From: Unio delphinus
Taxonomy: Eukaryota; Mollusca; Bivalvia; Unionida; Unionidae
Assembly (NCBI GenBank): GCA_029339505.1
Contig: JAQISU010000094.1
Span: 2,882,001-2,946,000, forward strand
DNA: 64,000 bases
Direction: 5' to 3'
The notes beneath the pieces are model-generated. The model was given only the letters and a program-made list of their open reading frames with translations, was not told the DNA's origin and searched no databases. The position numbers were made by a program, and so were the translations under genes. This document shows, in pieces, positions 44,848 through 55,498 of this stretch (its first letter is position 1; each line of letters begins with the position of its first letter).

Positions 44848-47000
44848 CAGTCAAACCCGGTTATCTCGATTGCATCAGGGGTGTAAAAAAATCGTCGACA
44901 TAACCGGGTCCCGAGATATCCGGATTCATAAAAACCGGTAATTTTAAAAATGTCCTTGAGCATTACTCCTGTCTCTTGCTGGTGTTTACTGGAATCCCCT
45001 CCCACTGCATGTTATAATAAAATAAACAAAACGCTTAATTGATAATAAAATGAAATGAACTAACCTGGTGTTGTTATCATTTATTCCTTTTTTATCATCA
45101 TAAGTAATTTATTAAAGAAAAAATATATCTATGAACTCCTTATATCACATGTAGCGTATGCATCCATTACTGTAGTGTGCATCACTTATGTCAGATAACA
45201 CACGACACATTTTTATAATTGATGTGAATATTGAAAAACAAATCATGTTTGGTTGTACTCAGAGGTTTGAATATGTTATCAGATCGAAAAATGGATCAAA
45301 GAAAATCACAAACGAGAGATTGAGAGAGAAACATCCACCGATTGCTTTCAGGCACCCGCCATTCACGCATAACACAGTCAGAGATCTCAGAAACGCTTAA
45401 TTACGCGTATTTGGACGCAAACTTTTGGTACGGGATGCAGAAAATCGCCCATGCATGAGTCCTCCGTACGCACGTTTTTTCTATTTTTTTTTTTTTTTTT
45501 TTTTTCTTCTTTTGCAAACAGGAAAGTTTTGCAACACAATAAATATGTTCTAATCACTGTGAAAAATAAGGCAATGCTTTTATTTGAGGTGTTTTTTGCT
45601 GACTTTTTTTGAGCAAAGGTCGTCGGCTTACTTTGATGATGGTTCGTTTGTTATTGAAGGCGCCGCTAAAGGCTCCAGTTGAAGGGTCAAACAAATACCT
45701 GTTTGCTATTGCTGCGGCAACTTCAGATAATTGTAGAACATTGAAACAGATTTGTTTTATTTGTTTAGTATATATCAGTGCTTCAAAGGTAATCAGTTCT
45801 CTTTGAAGTGTCAGCAAACGTATTTTTTCTTCTTCTGTCTGGTATTTGTTTTTAAATTAGTGTCATCTGCTTGACTGTACTCATTTTACGTTTCCGCCTT
45901 CTGCGGATTCGGATTTTAACTAGTCAGTTGCATAAAGTAATAAGGCCAGATATCATCATTAGCGGATTATGATATAACAGTGCACTGTTAGGGTGGTTTG
46001 TCAGTATGAGACAAGGACTTGTTATTTTAACAATATATTCCAGTACATTGTTTCCTGTCATGGTGCCTTTGATTTTCTCTACTCGAAACGCAAGACTGTA
46101 TATACGGTTTTTATCAGCCAAAATTGGTGTCACCACAAATATCACCAGATGGTACATTTTGTCACCAAAACGGAAAACAGAATCGCAGTTTGCTACATCA
46201 GCGAAGCCCCCGTGATCCTGTAATTGATTTCATTTCCGATTGTAGCTGTATAAATATTGCATGCGAACTCAAAACCAAGACACATCAAGACTTGAACAAA
46301 ATGCCATTTGCATGGGTTACAAAGAGTATTTATTAAAGCAAGTTAATGTTGAGTAGACTACTTACCCCGCAGGCATCAATGCGAGTTTGTATCAATTATG
46401 ATTCCAGATGGCAAATAAATAGATGCACGGGTGGTGAATAAACACATCCGGTAGCGAGCAGTAAACTAATTCTTTGAACTTACCGGCAGGATATCAAATA
46501 CAAAGGTTATTTTATTGCAAAGCAAACCGACCCTGGAAATCTGCGTTTTCGTAAAATAAAGTTACATTGTAATTTGTGCACACTCTTGTCTTTGTGAATC
46601 CTTGAATATTTTATGTAGTGAACATGATATATTCTTAATAAACTAATCGATTAAGCTACTCTTACGAACCAAAAATAGAAATAATATGAAATAAACATGT
46701 GACTACTGCCTTAACGGACCAAAATTGTGCCTGAAAATCGATCGCTTTTGCTGACTATTTCTTGTACAATTTCTGTGAGATTGACGTAAAAAAGTTGCAT
46801 TTCGTCGAATTAAGCGGGTCCACATGTTACTTCGGACCGAAACTTATGCCCGACATAACCGGGTTATCGACTTAACAGAGGTCGAGATAAGCGGGTAAAA
46901 AAATAGCATAACAAAGAAGAATTTTTTCGGGACCGGACCAAAACGCTCGACATAAGCGGGTTGTCGAGATAACCGAGGTTGAGATAAGTGGGTTTGACTG
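44848..47000. mobile_element. pogo/Tigger-like DNA transposon nested in polB
   Basis: 2153 bp with TA on both sides (44846-44847 and 47001-47002). The ends are inverted CAGTCAAACCC; the left continues CAGTCAAACCCGGTTATCTCG and the right, read inward, CAGTCAAACCCACTTATCTC. Both subterminal regions repeat GACATAACCGGGT, GTCGAGATAACCG and similar motifs several times, the style of Tigger/pogo ends. No transposase is recognised inside; there is a T run at 45485-45505. It interrupts the polymerase gene. Confidence 0.88.
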
Positions 47001-47002
47001 TA

Positions 47003-47661
47003 TCTTGAATTGATGCTCCGTTTTTCCTAACTGTTAATTCCCATTCATTTATTTTTTTACGTCTTAAATCAGTCAATTTGTTTCCATGCAGCGCATTTGT
47101 GAAGTGTTCTATTATTCGTTCTGCTACACAATTTATTCCCGATGATAAGATCGGCGGTGACAGTTTCATTGGTTTTAATTTTTCAATTCTCGGTTTATCA
47201 TTTAACGAATATATCCCATAAACAACTGCTGTTACAGGATAGGATCTTTCATAGTACGGTTAGTCAATCCCAGTCAGCAATCCTGGTTTGGAATCATGAC
47301 TCAAAGTGATAGTTCTTTTATCTTTCAAAATTGTTTCAAATTTGTCTCGAATAATCCAATTTCCCATTTCTGAGCGGATAATGAATTTCTTTTTAAAAAA
47401 GTACTTTTTCTTGTCAAGATGTGAGATTATCACTGCTGCTCTTTCGTCGTTCATGGTAGCATCAACGTCACCATCAATTCGAAATGTTGACCAACAGTGA
47501 GATGCTTCATCGCATTTGAATTCATTGAAACAATTGCGGATTTTACCTATCATGCTTCTATCACTTATTAGACCCTTTGGTACATCTACGAAGACTCTAT
47601 CAAGATTGAATTTAACATTTTTTCAAGGCTTAAGTTTCGATAATCTCTCGAACTCTTCCAT
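47003..47661 (-). pseudogene. Polinton PolB, N-terminal part
   Basis: Minus strand; ATG at 47661 preceded by TTAATTATAAT, the box shared with other genes of the element. It begins MEEFERLSKLKP, hits a TGA after 12 codons, then continues as VFVDVPKGLISDRSMIGKIR and KKFIIRSEMGNWIIRDKFET. A frame break near 47260 is followed by LNDKPRIEKLKPMKLSPPIL and LRRKKINEWELTVRKNGAS, up to the TA where the Tigger-like element entered. On the far side the coding resumes in 44322-44847 (LFDFIYQLSKNDPVSVWLLH and so on). No OTU or terminal-protein motif was recognised in this half. Confidence 0.75.
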
Positions 47662-47704
47662 ATTATAATTAAAACAAGTATTTAAATAAAGAATTTATTA
47701 TATA

Positions 47705-47896
47705 ATGAACCATTGCAAGTGGCTTATGATAGGATCAGTAACCGCATGTAACAAATCATGCAGAAAGGAATTCTGTGGATATCATTTACAAAGCGTTCGT
47801 AACGGAAGTTTTGGACCACTCCCTTGCATACAATGTGGGGTAGGTGTGAGACGAAAATCGCAGTTGTGTCTCAGTTGCTGTGGTAAGCAAATATAG
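47705..47896 (+). CDS. small cysteine-rich zinc-binding protein (Polinton)
   Basis: 63 codons, intact. The start codon is fused to its TATA-like box (TTATTATATAATG). Residues: a CKSCRKEFCGYH-type cluster (CNKSCRKEFCGYHLQ) then GPLPCIQCGVGVRRKSQLC and LSCCGK. Cys/His pairs suggest one or two structural zinc sites and DNA or protein binding. Small proteins of this layout are common in invertebrate Polintons next to polB; the role is unknown. It is one of the few undamaged ORFs in the element and is divergent from polB, 43 bp away. Confidence 0.75.
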   Translation: MNHCKWLMIGSVTACNKSCRKEFCGYHLQSVRNGSFGPLPCIQCGVGVRRKSQLCLSCCGKQI

Positions 47897-48065
47897 AGAG
47901 TTGAAGCGTTATTATGATAAGCGAATCTAAGATTACGTCAAAAACTCCATCAATGACTGTGACAGAGTCAGCAACAAAATCATAAGAACACCTCAAGACT
48001 ATTGAAAGATTTCCAAAGTAATAATTAAACCAAACAATTAATTAGACAAATAGTATTATATATAA

Positions 48066-48556
48066 ATGGACCAAGAATTTCAACTGATTCCCGTGATCAG
48101 CGATTACGAAGCGTCTTGTGACGGTATTGTCAGAAACCGCAAACTGAAAAATCCAGTTGGTTTTGACAATGGTATCGGATGTTTTAATTTTCTTTTGGAA
48201 AGAAGATATATTACTGTCATCGTTTCGTGTATGAGGTGTATAACGGATTGATCGAAGATGATCTTGTTATTGATCATATTGATTCCAATCCTCAGAATAA
48301 TTCTTTGAATAATTTACAAGCTATTTCACAAAGTGAGAATTTAAAACGAGGTGAGACTGGAAAAAACTCGAAAAATGCCAGGCCTATAAAATCATTTAAT
48401 ATAAAAAGTAACGAAGAAATTGAATTTAAATCAATGAATGAAGCCAGTAGGTATTTCGATATTTGTAGAGCCTCTGTACGATTTATTGCAGAGAATAAAA
48501 CTCAATCCGCTTTTTCTAAAAAATTTCAAAACAGAATTCAATTCGTTTACTTATGA
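48066..48556 (+). pseudogene. HNH homing-type endonuclease (NUMOD4-HNH-NUMOD1)
   Basis: The start overlaps a TATTATATATAAATG box. N-terminal NUMOD4-like part: FQLIPVISDYEASCDGIVRN. After a frameshift near 48215 comes the HNH core, FVYEVYNGLIEDDLVIDHID then SNPQNNSLNNLQAIS (D-H...N...NL). The C-terminal NUMOD1-like helix-turn-helix reads FKSMNEASRYFDICRASVRF. This order is that of phage and giant-virus homing endonucleases. In a Polinton it is either a passenger nuclease or a selfish intruder. A single frameshift inactivates it. Confidence 0.85.
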
Positions 48557-49084
48557 ATTCTATTTTGTATTATGTGTATAACACCAAAGGTAGATAACTC
48601 ATGCAGGTATGTGTATGGCTTATGAAAGAGTTACCCTCAATGGGTTTTTCCAATTAAATTCCATTGGTTGATTTTATGTCAGGCAAACTTTGTCTCAGTA
48701 CACAGATTAAAAGTTATGCAATGGATGTCCACAGTTTCCAGTGTTATAGTACTTTGAACCTGTCGTTGTTGAATCAAACAATAGCAAGTGTTTTTCACAA
48801 TTTCCATGTTCTTTAAATAACCCTGTCTACTGTCCGCGCCCTGAGCGCCTGTTCTAAGACAAATCAATAAGGCTTTTGATGTCCCAGTAAAACGTTAGTT
48901 ACGGCATGCCTTTTATCGATTTGAATCAACACTCCCACAGCTGTTAATACTATGTCTGTCAGTCAGCTGGGGGATCATTATAAATGCAATCTTACAGCAG
49001 TCAAACAAATTTGGATATATCCTAGTCATTTTGCAGCTTCAGATCTTGTCTACATTATTTAATTATTGCTTGTAACCAACTAAT
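48557..49084. other. Polinton, non-coding stretch
   Basis: No gene seen. This and the next kilobase differ from the gene-dense rest of the element and probably hold host-derived repeats inserted later. Confidence 0.45.
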
Positions 49085-49186
49085 GTTGACCCGTGATATA
49101 AACGTTTTGACCACAGTTAATGGATTATGACTGAAAAATTGTTAAAGCTACGTTAAAAATCCTAATCAAACAAACAAACATATATC
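49085..49186 (+). repeat. SINE family B tail
   Basis: TTATGACTGAAAAATTGTTAAAG and GTTAAAAATCCTAATCAAAC match the 3' ends of the family B copies at 23528 and 61840. The head was not found. Confidence 0.55.
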
Positions 49187-49208
49187 TATCTATCTATCTA
49201 TCTATCTA

Positions 49209-49247
<39 letters not shown>

Positions 49248-49250
49248 CCT
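49187..49250. repeat. (ATCT)n(GTCT)n microsatellite
   Basis: About seven ATCT then nine GTCT tetranucleotides. It lies at the tail of the SINE piece, as expected for SINE-seeded microsatellites. Confidence 0.9.
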
Positions 49251-49504
49251 TCCGTCAGACTGTCTCTCTATTCACTATAATAAGACTCGTTGTTTAATTG
49301 TCCATTTAGAACAAATAGAGCTAAGGAAAGGAAGACAGTTTAACCATATTTTACTCTTTAAACTATCATGATTCTCAATGGAGATATAATCTGTAAAAAA
49401 ACGAATCAAATATGTAGTATTACAAACAGTTGTATTCTTTTTTTTTGGGATGTTTTTTTCATGTATTTGGTTTGATACACATATATCGTATTCAGAAGCA
49501 TTTA

Positions 49505-49745
49505 CTTGTAGATATCAAATTTAGCGTATTCGTAACGCGTTGCAGTTTCGTTCCGAGGCCCATGGTTCGATTCTCGTAATAGACATATTATCGACGGTAC
49601 CGATTTCGAGGTTTTTCTATATGATTGGGGGTGCCAGCCCAAAGGTACTTCATGTACACCTCCCATCACGTCAAATACGTGATGGTGTGATTTTGATACA
49701 CCCCTGGGAAATTAATTCTTGGGGGGATGTACAAAATACATCGAC
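49505..49745 (+). repeat. possible third tRNA-derived SINE
   Basis: TAGCGTATTCGTAACGCGTT (box-A-like) is followed 33 bp later by GGTTCGATTCTC (box-B-like), the spacing of a tRNA gene, then a GC-richer body with GGGGGTGCCAGCCCAAAGGTA. Only this one copy is in the window, so it is not confirmed. Confidence 0.4.
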
Positions 49746-49888
49746 ACTCTTCTGAATATTCTAACATTTCGTTTCGCTTAGAAAATTCTCTGGAGATATG
49801 GGCGCCCCTGTTGTCCTTGTGCTGTCCTATGTAATAATGTAAATAATTGTATATATCATGTGACGTCCATTCACTAAGCATATCTTCT

Positions 49889-49926
49889 TGGAGTTCTAAT
49901 CTGCTATTTGGCAAGTTAGAACTCCT
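49889..49926. other. hairpin in the Polinton non-coding stretch
   Basis: GGAGTTCTAA and TTAGAACTCC pair perfectly around a 16-base loop. It could fold as a transcript terminator-like stem or be part of an inserted repeat. Confidence 0.5.
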
Positions 49927-50152
49927 TGGAGACTATGTTTCGTGGTACCTCTGGGCTCAGTCAGATGTGAATAACACCTGAGGGGTTCCAAATGGAGGTA
50001 GAACTCTTACTCACCTAACAGGTATGCGTGTGCTCTTCACCGTGAATGAATTTGTAGATTTTTTTTTTATATTTGTTTATTTTTGTTGCATTTTTCATTG
50101 ATTTTTTGGTCATTTAGATCGTACATTTAAAAATGCTAGCGTTTTCTATATA

Positions 50153-51187
50153 ATGGTAAATGAAGCACTAACAACTAGATTAGCACGTGAGCGGCTTGCC
50201 GCAATTAAGAAGTTCATCCCAATCCGCGATTCTGTCAGTAATAAACTACAAGCTAGACAATATTCGCAGACTGATTTTATAACAGGGACTGAAGAATTTT
50301 TTAAACCAATAACCACTGCAACCAAAGATGTAAAATTGACTACTGAGCGAGCAATATACAGAGATATTCCCGAGGAAGAGAAAGGGAGAAAAAAAACACC
50401 TCTTCTTCCTGTACTTGAAAAAATAACAGAGGAAGCTGAAAAAACACAGAAGTCTTTACAAAAACTCCATGGTAATATATTAACTCAAAGAGAAGTCAAA
50501 CGACTTGGTGATATTGATATTAGCTCATCGCCTGAACAATAAGGTGATACTGTAAGAAAAGACTATTGACCCGAAAAAATATTTACAGTTGATACGTTAA
50601 ATAAAATTAGAGAAATCAAAACAGACTCTGAATTAGCTAATTTTACTAAGAAAATTTTAATAAAGTTATAAGAGATAGGCTTTTAAAAGATGACATGTCT
50701 AGATATTTTGTAAAAAACATTAACATCTGGGCAAAGAAGATGTTTTTAGCAAAACATCGTGAAACTAAAATAACAAAAGAAATAAGTTCTGATTTAAAAA
50801 AATTTCTAGCCGCAGTAAAGAGTGAGTATACATACCCAACCCTGGAAATAGAAATAATGGAAGAAGACGATTCTGTGGGTGGAACTGGTATCACTAAAAA
50901 AATCAAGTGGAAAGGGATTTTCTAAATCTCGACGAGATTCCAATCAAAGATTTTCCAGTGGGATTTCAGGTAGTGGTCTTATTCGTTGTCCTGGTAATAA
51001 TCTTAGCGATATAGCACGATTAGAAGTACTCATAGGAGGGAAACGAGCTGGAAATAACTCACCGGAAATAATTAATGAAGCAGCTGATATCTGCATGCGG
51101 TTATTTCAAGGTGGCATCATGGATATCAAAATATATGGAGATTTCATTGATGAGTTAGCCGAGCATCATGGTTATCATAGTGACTGA
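50153..51187 (+). pseudogene. conserved Polinton protein, function unknown
   Basis: The start is fused to TCTATATAATGG. The N-terminal part is helical and charged: TTRLARERLAAIKKFIPIRD, then FITGTEEFFKPITTATKDVK. The middle is GRKKTPLLPVLEKITEEAEK. After two frame breaks (about 50540-50700 and 50900) the C-terminal part reads GLIRCPGNNLSDIARLEVL, then GKRAGNNSPEIINEAADIC and a short helix. The last block, a basic GKRAGN loop in a helical domain, is what I associate with a protein often encoded just before the capsid gene in invertebrate Polintons. No enzymatic motif is seen; a virion role is a guess. Confidence 0.65.
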
Positions 51188-51238
51188 AAATCCCTTGGAT
51201 TTTTCATCACCGCATTAGATAAATAGTAATTCAATAAG

Positions 51239-51705
51239 ATGATCATACACTACAACCATGATAAACCAACCAGCGTCTATGTAGTAAATTCATGATTGCC
51301 TGTTTATAGAGCGTACTATGGTGATAGTCTCGGCAATACCATTGCAGGGTTATTTGCAAGAATGGCTCCATAAATAGCACCAATCGCAAAACAATTATCA
51401 ATGAAAGGCATTGATGTTATTAGTGATAAGGGTATTAGTGCTGTTGGAGATGTTGCCGGGAAAGCATTTTCCGTGGCTAAAGAAAAACTAATATCGTTCG
51501 GCGCCGAAGGAAACTACTGATGAAGTCATTGCTGCCATCTACGGAAGTGATGCCTGCAAATGTTAGCAAAATAATAAATAGCGCAGTGGATCAGAAATTA
51601 GCATCATTGGCGACCAGCAACCAAGATAATATTACCGCAAATATGATAGCGGGAAGTGGCTTTAAACCACAACGAAAACCACGATTTAGATCAAGGAATA
51701 TATAA
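51239..51705 (+). pseudogene. small Gly/Ala-rich virion-type protein (Polinton)
   Basis: Begins MIIHYNHDKPTSVYVVNS, a stop, then LPVYRAYYGDSLGNTIAGLF and, after another stop, KGISAVGDVAGKAFSVAKEK. A frame change near 51520 leads to a basic tail, SGFKPQRKPRFRSRNI. Amphipathic and Gly/Ala-rich with a basic end and directly upstream of the capsid gene, it resembles the small core or cement proteins (pVI/pX type) of adenovirus-like particles. The assignment rests on position and composition only. Confidence 0.5.
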
Positions 51706-51709
51706 TAAA

Positions 51710-53059
51710 ATGTTCAAACAGACACTTGATCCAGCGTTTGATATGGAAGCCCCAGTGCGTAAAGATGATTCTGTACGTGATTATCAATTTTATTCTTATC
51801 ATGCAGTACAACCTGATCTTCGATCAAGAATTGAACTTCAAGTTCATGATACCAATAAATACTTTCTACCCGCTGAAGCATTTATTGAAGTGGAAGGAGA
51901 ACTTGTAACAAATGTTGCAGCTAATACACCATACACAGATGACCAAAATTTATGAGTTGGTTTTGTTAATAATGGTATCATGGCATTATTCGATAGTGCT
52001 AGATATGATTGATGGAAGAGAAATTGAATCTATTGAATGTGAGATTGATATTGCAACAACAATAATAGGGTTAACAAGATATTCCGATGATTATACAAGA
52101 TCGGCGGGTCCATCTATGATGTTTTCTAAGGATATTACTGATAACGCTGAACACATTCAGTATATTAAATTACGGACACCAAGAGCTACGGCATCTGATG
52201 TACAACCCGATGTCTTTGATGTTATAAAAAGTACTAATCTTAATTACAACCTAGGATTTGCAACACGTGTATCAATGTTGAAAAGACCACGTCGACAATT
52301 TTTATGCGCGATTCCACTGCATCATATATTTGGATTCTGTAGAAATGTCCGAAAAGTTATCTATGGAGCAAAGCATACAATTGCACTCATGCGAAAGGGT
52401 AATGATAATGATGCAATCTGGCATGGTGCTGGTGTTCCCGAGGGTAAAGTCATTTTAACAAAACTATCATTGTGGATGCCAGTAATGACTCCATCAATCA
52501 CAACAGAAGAACAATTACTATCATTTATGGATCATGGAGGAAAATCATTGCTAAGTTGGTTATCAGTGAACACGGATACTATGGATTCTAATATTAATGG
52601 TACATTTACATGGCACCTGGCATCAAAACAAGGTATTTCAGCCCCACATCATATATTTGTTGCGCTACAGAATAGAGAGCGATTTTTCTCTCAGGAACGC
52701 AGCCATATGATATTTGATAAGATAGGTGTTAATGAAGTCTCGCTGAGAATAAACAGACAATAGGAACCATCCGAGGACATACTACTTGATTACAATACCA
52801 ACCAAATAGCACGTGTGTATCATCGTTTATTGTCATATATGGAACGCAATCAAAATGTAGATACTGGTCTGCAAATATCACAGTTGGATTTTAAAAGTTT
52901 AAATCCCATCTACTACTTTTGCTGGAACGTCTTGATTTAACAAGACAATCTGTTGTCGATATACACTTTAGAACTCGTGTAACCGATCCTCCTGCTGGTG
53001 GTTATAGAGCAGTTGCTGTCATTCTCAGTAATAAATCAAAGGTGTTGGTGGACGAATGA
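51710..53059 (+). pseudogene. Polinton major capsid protein (double jelly roll)
   Basis: The ATG sits in TATATAATAAAATG. The N-terminus reads MFKQTLDPAFDMEAPVRKDD, then YQFYSYHAVQPDLRSRIELQ and KYFLPAEAFIEVEGELV, the start of the first jelly roll. After a break at 51950 the long frame to 52763 has NNGIMALFDSAR, YNLGFATRVSML, FLCAIPLHHIFGFCRNVRKV and KLSLWMPVMTPSITTEEQL. Past a TAG at 52761-52763 the same frame resumes (LLDYNTNQIARVYHRLLSY). After a shift near 52920 the end is SVVDIHFRTRVTDPPAGGYR. About 445 codons in all, near the low end for Polinton capsid proteins. It would build the hexon-like trimers of an icosahedral shell. Confidence 0.9.
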
Positions 53060-53085
53060 AAGCAATTGATGCACCAGTAGAAAAC

Positions 53086-53131
53086 ATGTAGTGTTTTCCA
53101 AAAACATGTAGTGTTTTCCAAAAACATGTAA
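53086..53131. repeat. 19-bp direct repeat between genes
   Basis: AAAACATGTAGTGTTTTCC occurs two and a half times between the capsid gene and the next ORF. Confidence 0.85.
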
Positions 53132-53157
53132 CAATTAGATCAATCTGTTATTGTATA

Positions 53158-53621
53158 ATGTCATATAGTCATATTAGTGTTACGTTAACTCCTGGTCAAA
53201 TTAAAAAATTGCAATCAGAATCAGCTAAAAATGTGGAACCACGATAACGCTGAAACACAGTCAGATGTCTGGTGGTCAGAATAAATTATCATTGACAACT
53301 CGTCAAATAAAACATTTCAGTGATGCTTTCAAAGTTAAAAAAGGTGTTCAGATCACTCTCTCTGCAGCTGCGATCAAAAACATGATAAAATCAGGTGGTT
53401 TATTTCCGTTGTTAGCTGCGTTACCAGTGTTGATTGCAGCAGCAGCCCCAGCGGTAGCTAAAGTGGCAGCGTTAGGAGCCTTTGGTACCGCGGCAGGGAT
53501 GGCACTAAAGAAAGCTACCGGGAAAGGATACAAAAAAAAGGGAAAGGGTCTAAGACTACCAGGAACCCCATATTCATGGTGCAAAAGAAACGGCCTGAGA
53601 ATCCAAGGAACGGTTTATTAA
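53158..53621 (+). pseudogene. basic hydrophobic virion-type protein (Polinton)
   Basis: The start is fused to TTGTATAATG. MSYSHISVTLTPGQIKKLQS, a frame break at about 53245, then NKLSLTTRQIKHFSDAFKVK, KGVQITLSAAAIKNMIKSGG, a long Ala/Leu-rich segment (LLAALPVLIAAAAPAVAKVA) and a Lys/Gly-rich tail (KATGKGYKKKGKGLRLPG). The T-L-x-Q-I...K-G-V-Q-I-x-L-S pattern followed by an Ala-rich helix and a basic tail is typical of a membrane-active or core protein made beside the capsid protein in Polintons. No known catalytic site. Confidence 0.6.
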
Positions 53622-53635
53622 CAAGAATAGTTCCC

Positions 53636-54071
53636 ATGTCAAATTTTGATTTACTCAATGCCGCTAAAAAACTAGCGATTAAAAACTTCAGAGGTGTCTT
53701 TATGAAAGATCAGTTGCCGGCACAACCCAAAAACGTTGAAACCAGTATCATTAATCTTGATAACAGCATCGGACCTGGAACCCACTGGGTTGCATACGTG
53801 ATTGATCCGCGTGTAATCGTTTTTTTCGATTCATATGGATTAGCGCTGCCTAAAGAATTTATGAGTTATATACAACAATTAAACACCTTTCATAAAAATG
53901 AAGACTTGGTATTCTATGCTACCAACACAACAAATGAATGACCCACCAATATGCGGCATAGAAGTATTGAATGTCCTTGACGCTATTTCATCATCGAGAA
54001 AACCACCTCATCAAGTCGTAAATAAATATACTAGTAGTCGCTTTTTAGAGAGAGAAAGTAATATAAAATAA
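53636..54071 (+). pseudogene. adenain-like cysteine protease (Polinton)
   Basis: Starts MSNFDLLNAAKKLAIKNF. The C5/Ulp1-type triad is visible: His in GPGTHWVAYV (about 53785), Asp in IVFFDSYGLALP (about 53830) and Cys in PPICGIEVLNVL (53952-53954). The enzyme matures capsid proteins in adenoviruses and virophages. A frameshift at 53938-53945 separates the His/Asp part from the Cys part, so the copy is inactive. At about 145 codons it is of usual length for Polinton proteases. It lies 15 bp after the previous gene. Confidence 0.9.
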
Positions 54072-54073
54072 CA

Positions 54074-55484
54074 ATGGTCGATATTTGGGGGAGATCTTTA
54101 TCAATGTTGAAAAAACCCACAGCAGAAATATCTGCAACCGGTGATATAAAAAACAATAATCGAAGATGAAATAGCTGAGATGTTGAACTTAGCAAGTGTT
54201 GATCCCAATGAAATAGTTATTTTTCAAGATCGTCAGGGTAAATTGAAAACTAGTAATGTTTCTCTGGATGATATTTTAGTTAAACAACGTAACGTAGTAG
54301 AAAATACTATAACGTTGTTTTCTGATCAGGGTAAACTCAAACCAGGCGCACATGTTTCAACAATCACCGATAAAATATTAACACTCGATAACAATTATAT
54401 ATCCCAGCAAATTCATTGAAATCACTCAATGATAAGTATGACGATCATATAAATACATTTAATAAATTTACTGATTTACAAAAATCCATCATGGACAATA
54501 TTAATAAACCCGTATTAGAATTTTTTGATAATCCTCCAGTGACCGCACCAAAGCTCACAGAGATAAAAACTTCTATGTCAGAGTTTGCAACACTTCAAGT
54601 TAAATATGCAGATCACGTTAAAAAGTATGACGATCATATAAATACATTTAATAAATTTACTAGTTTACAAAAATTCATCATGACCAATATTGATAAACCA
54701 CTATTAGAATTTTTGGGACATCCTCCAGTGACATCACCAAATCTTGCAGAGATAAAACTTCTATATCAGAGTTTGCAACACTTCAAATTAAATACGCAGA
54801 TCATGTTGAAAAGTATAACGATCATATAAATACATTTAATAAATTTACTGATTTACAAAAATCCATCATGGACAATATTAATAAATCCGTATTAGAATTT
54901 TTTGATAACCCTCCAGTGACCACACCGAAGCTCACTGAGGTAAAAACTTATATGTTAGAGTTTGCAACACTTCAATCCAGATACGAAGATCACGTTGAAA
55001 AGTTGACATCATTTCGTAAAAATATCATTGATAAATTTTTTGTAACCACGTTAGATAAAATTGACATAAAACTCCCTGATATTAAAAAATCCATCGAAGA
55101 TATGAAAAACTTCATTGAGGCAATCAAAAATGATGCAACGAGGATGAAAGCAATCATTGAAAAACAAAAATTCCTCCTGAGAAAACCAACAACGTAGTAT
55201 ACACGATTGAATACGGATCATTTGCGTGGACTCCTACAAACAACATATTAAGTATCACTGCAACCGTCAAGGGTATTTATCGATTAACACTAGTGACACC
55301 AACTCAATTTAATATTTCATCAACGAGTTCATCTGGGGTCAACAATATAATATCAACAATCATCGATAAGGATACAACTGAACGATTTACGATAACAACC
55401 ACGGATAATAATTTGGCTAGGGTATCAGTAACATGGTATGTGAAATTCGTAGCGGATTTAAGTAAACAACTAAATTCAATTTAG
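54074..55484 (+). pseudogene. fibre-like protein with three 63-residue repeats
   Basis: Box ATATAAAATAAC just before the ATG. N-terminus MVDIWGRSLSMLKKPTAEIS, then IVIFQDRQGKLKTSNVSLDD. The shaft (about 54420-55000) has three tandem repeats of 63 codons: KYDDHINTFNKFTDLQKSIM, DNINKPVLEFFDNPPVTAPK and LTEIKTSMSEFATLQVKYAD. These are helical with regular Ile/Leu/Phe spacing, broken by a Pro-rich turn. A second helical stretch follows, then a beta-rich C-terminus (VYTIEYGSFAWTPTNNILSI and RVSVTWYVKFVADLSKQLNS) like a small head domain. The architecture suggests a trimeric attachment fibre (inference). Frameshifts lie near 54165, 54417, 54765 and 55195. Confidence 0.7.
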
Positions 55485-55498
55485 TTGTAATAAATAAG

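Noticed and set aside
45188..45400. Possible transposase in the Tigger-like element
   Set aside because: 70 codons with no DDE or helix-turn-helix motifs. The other frames inside are no better.
49540..49755. 71-codon plus-strand open frame in the Polinton
   Set aside because: It overlaps the tRNA-like SINE candidate and shows no protein-like pattern.
53348..53584. Minus-strand Ala/Pro-rich open frame
   Set aside because: Antisense of the Ala-rich plus-strand gene at 53158-53621.
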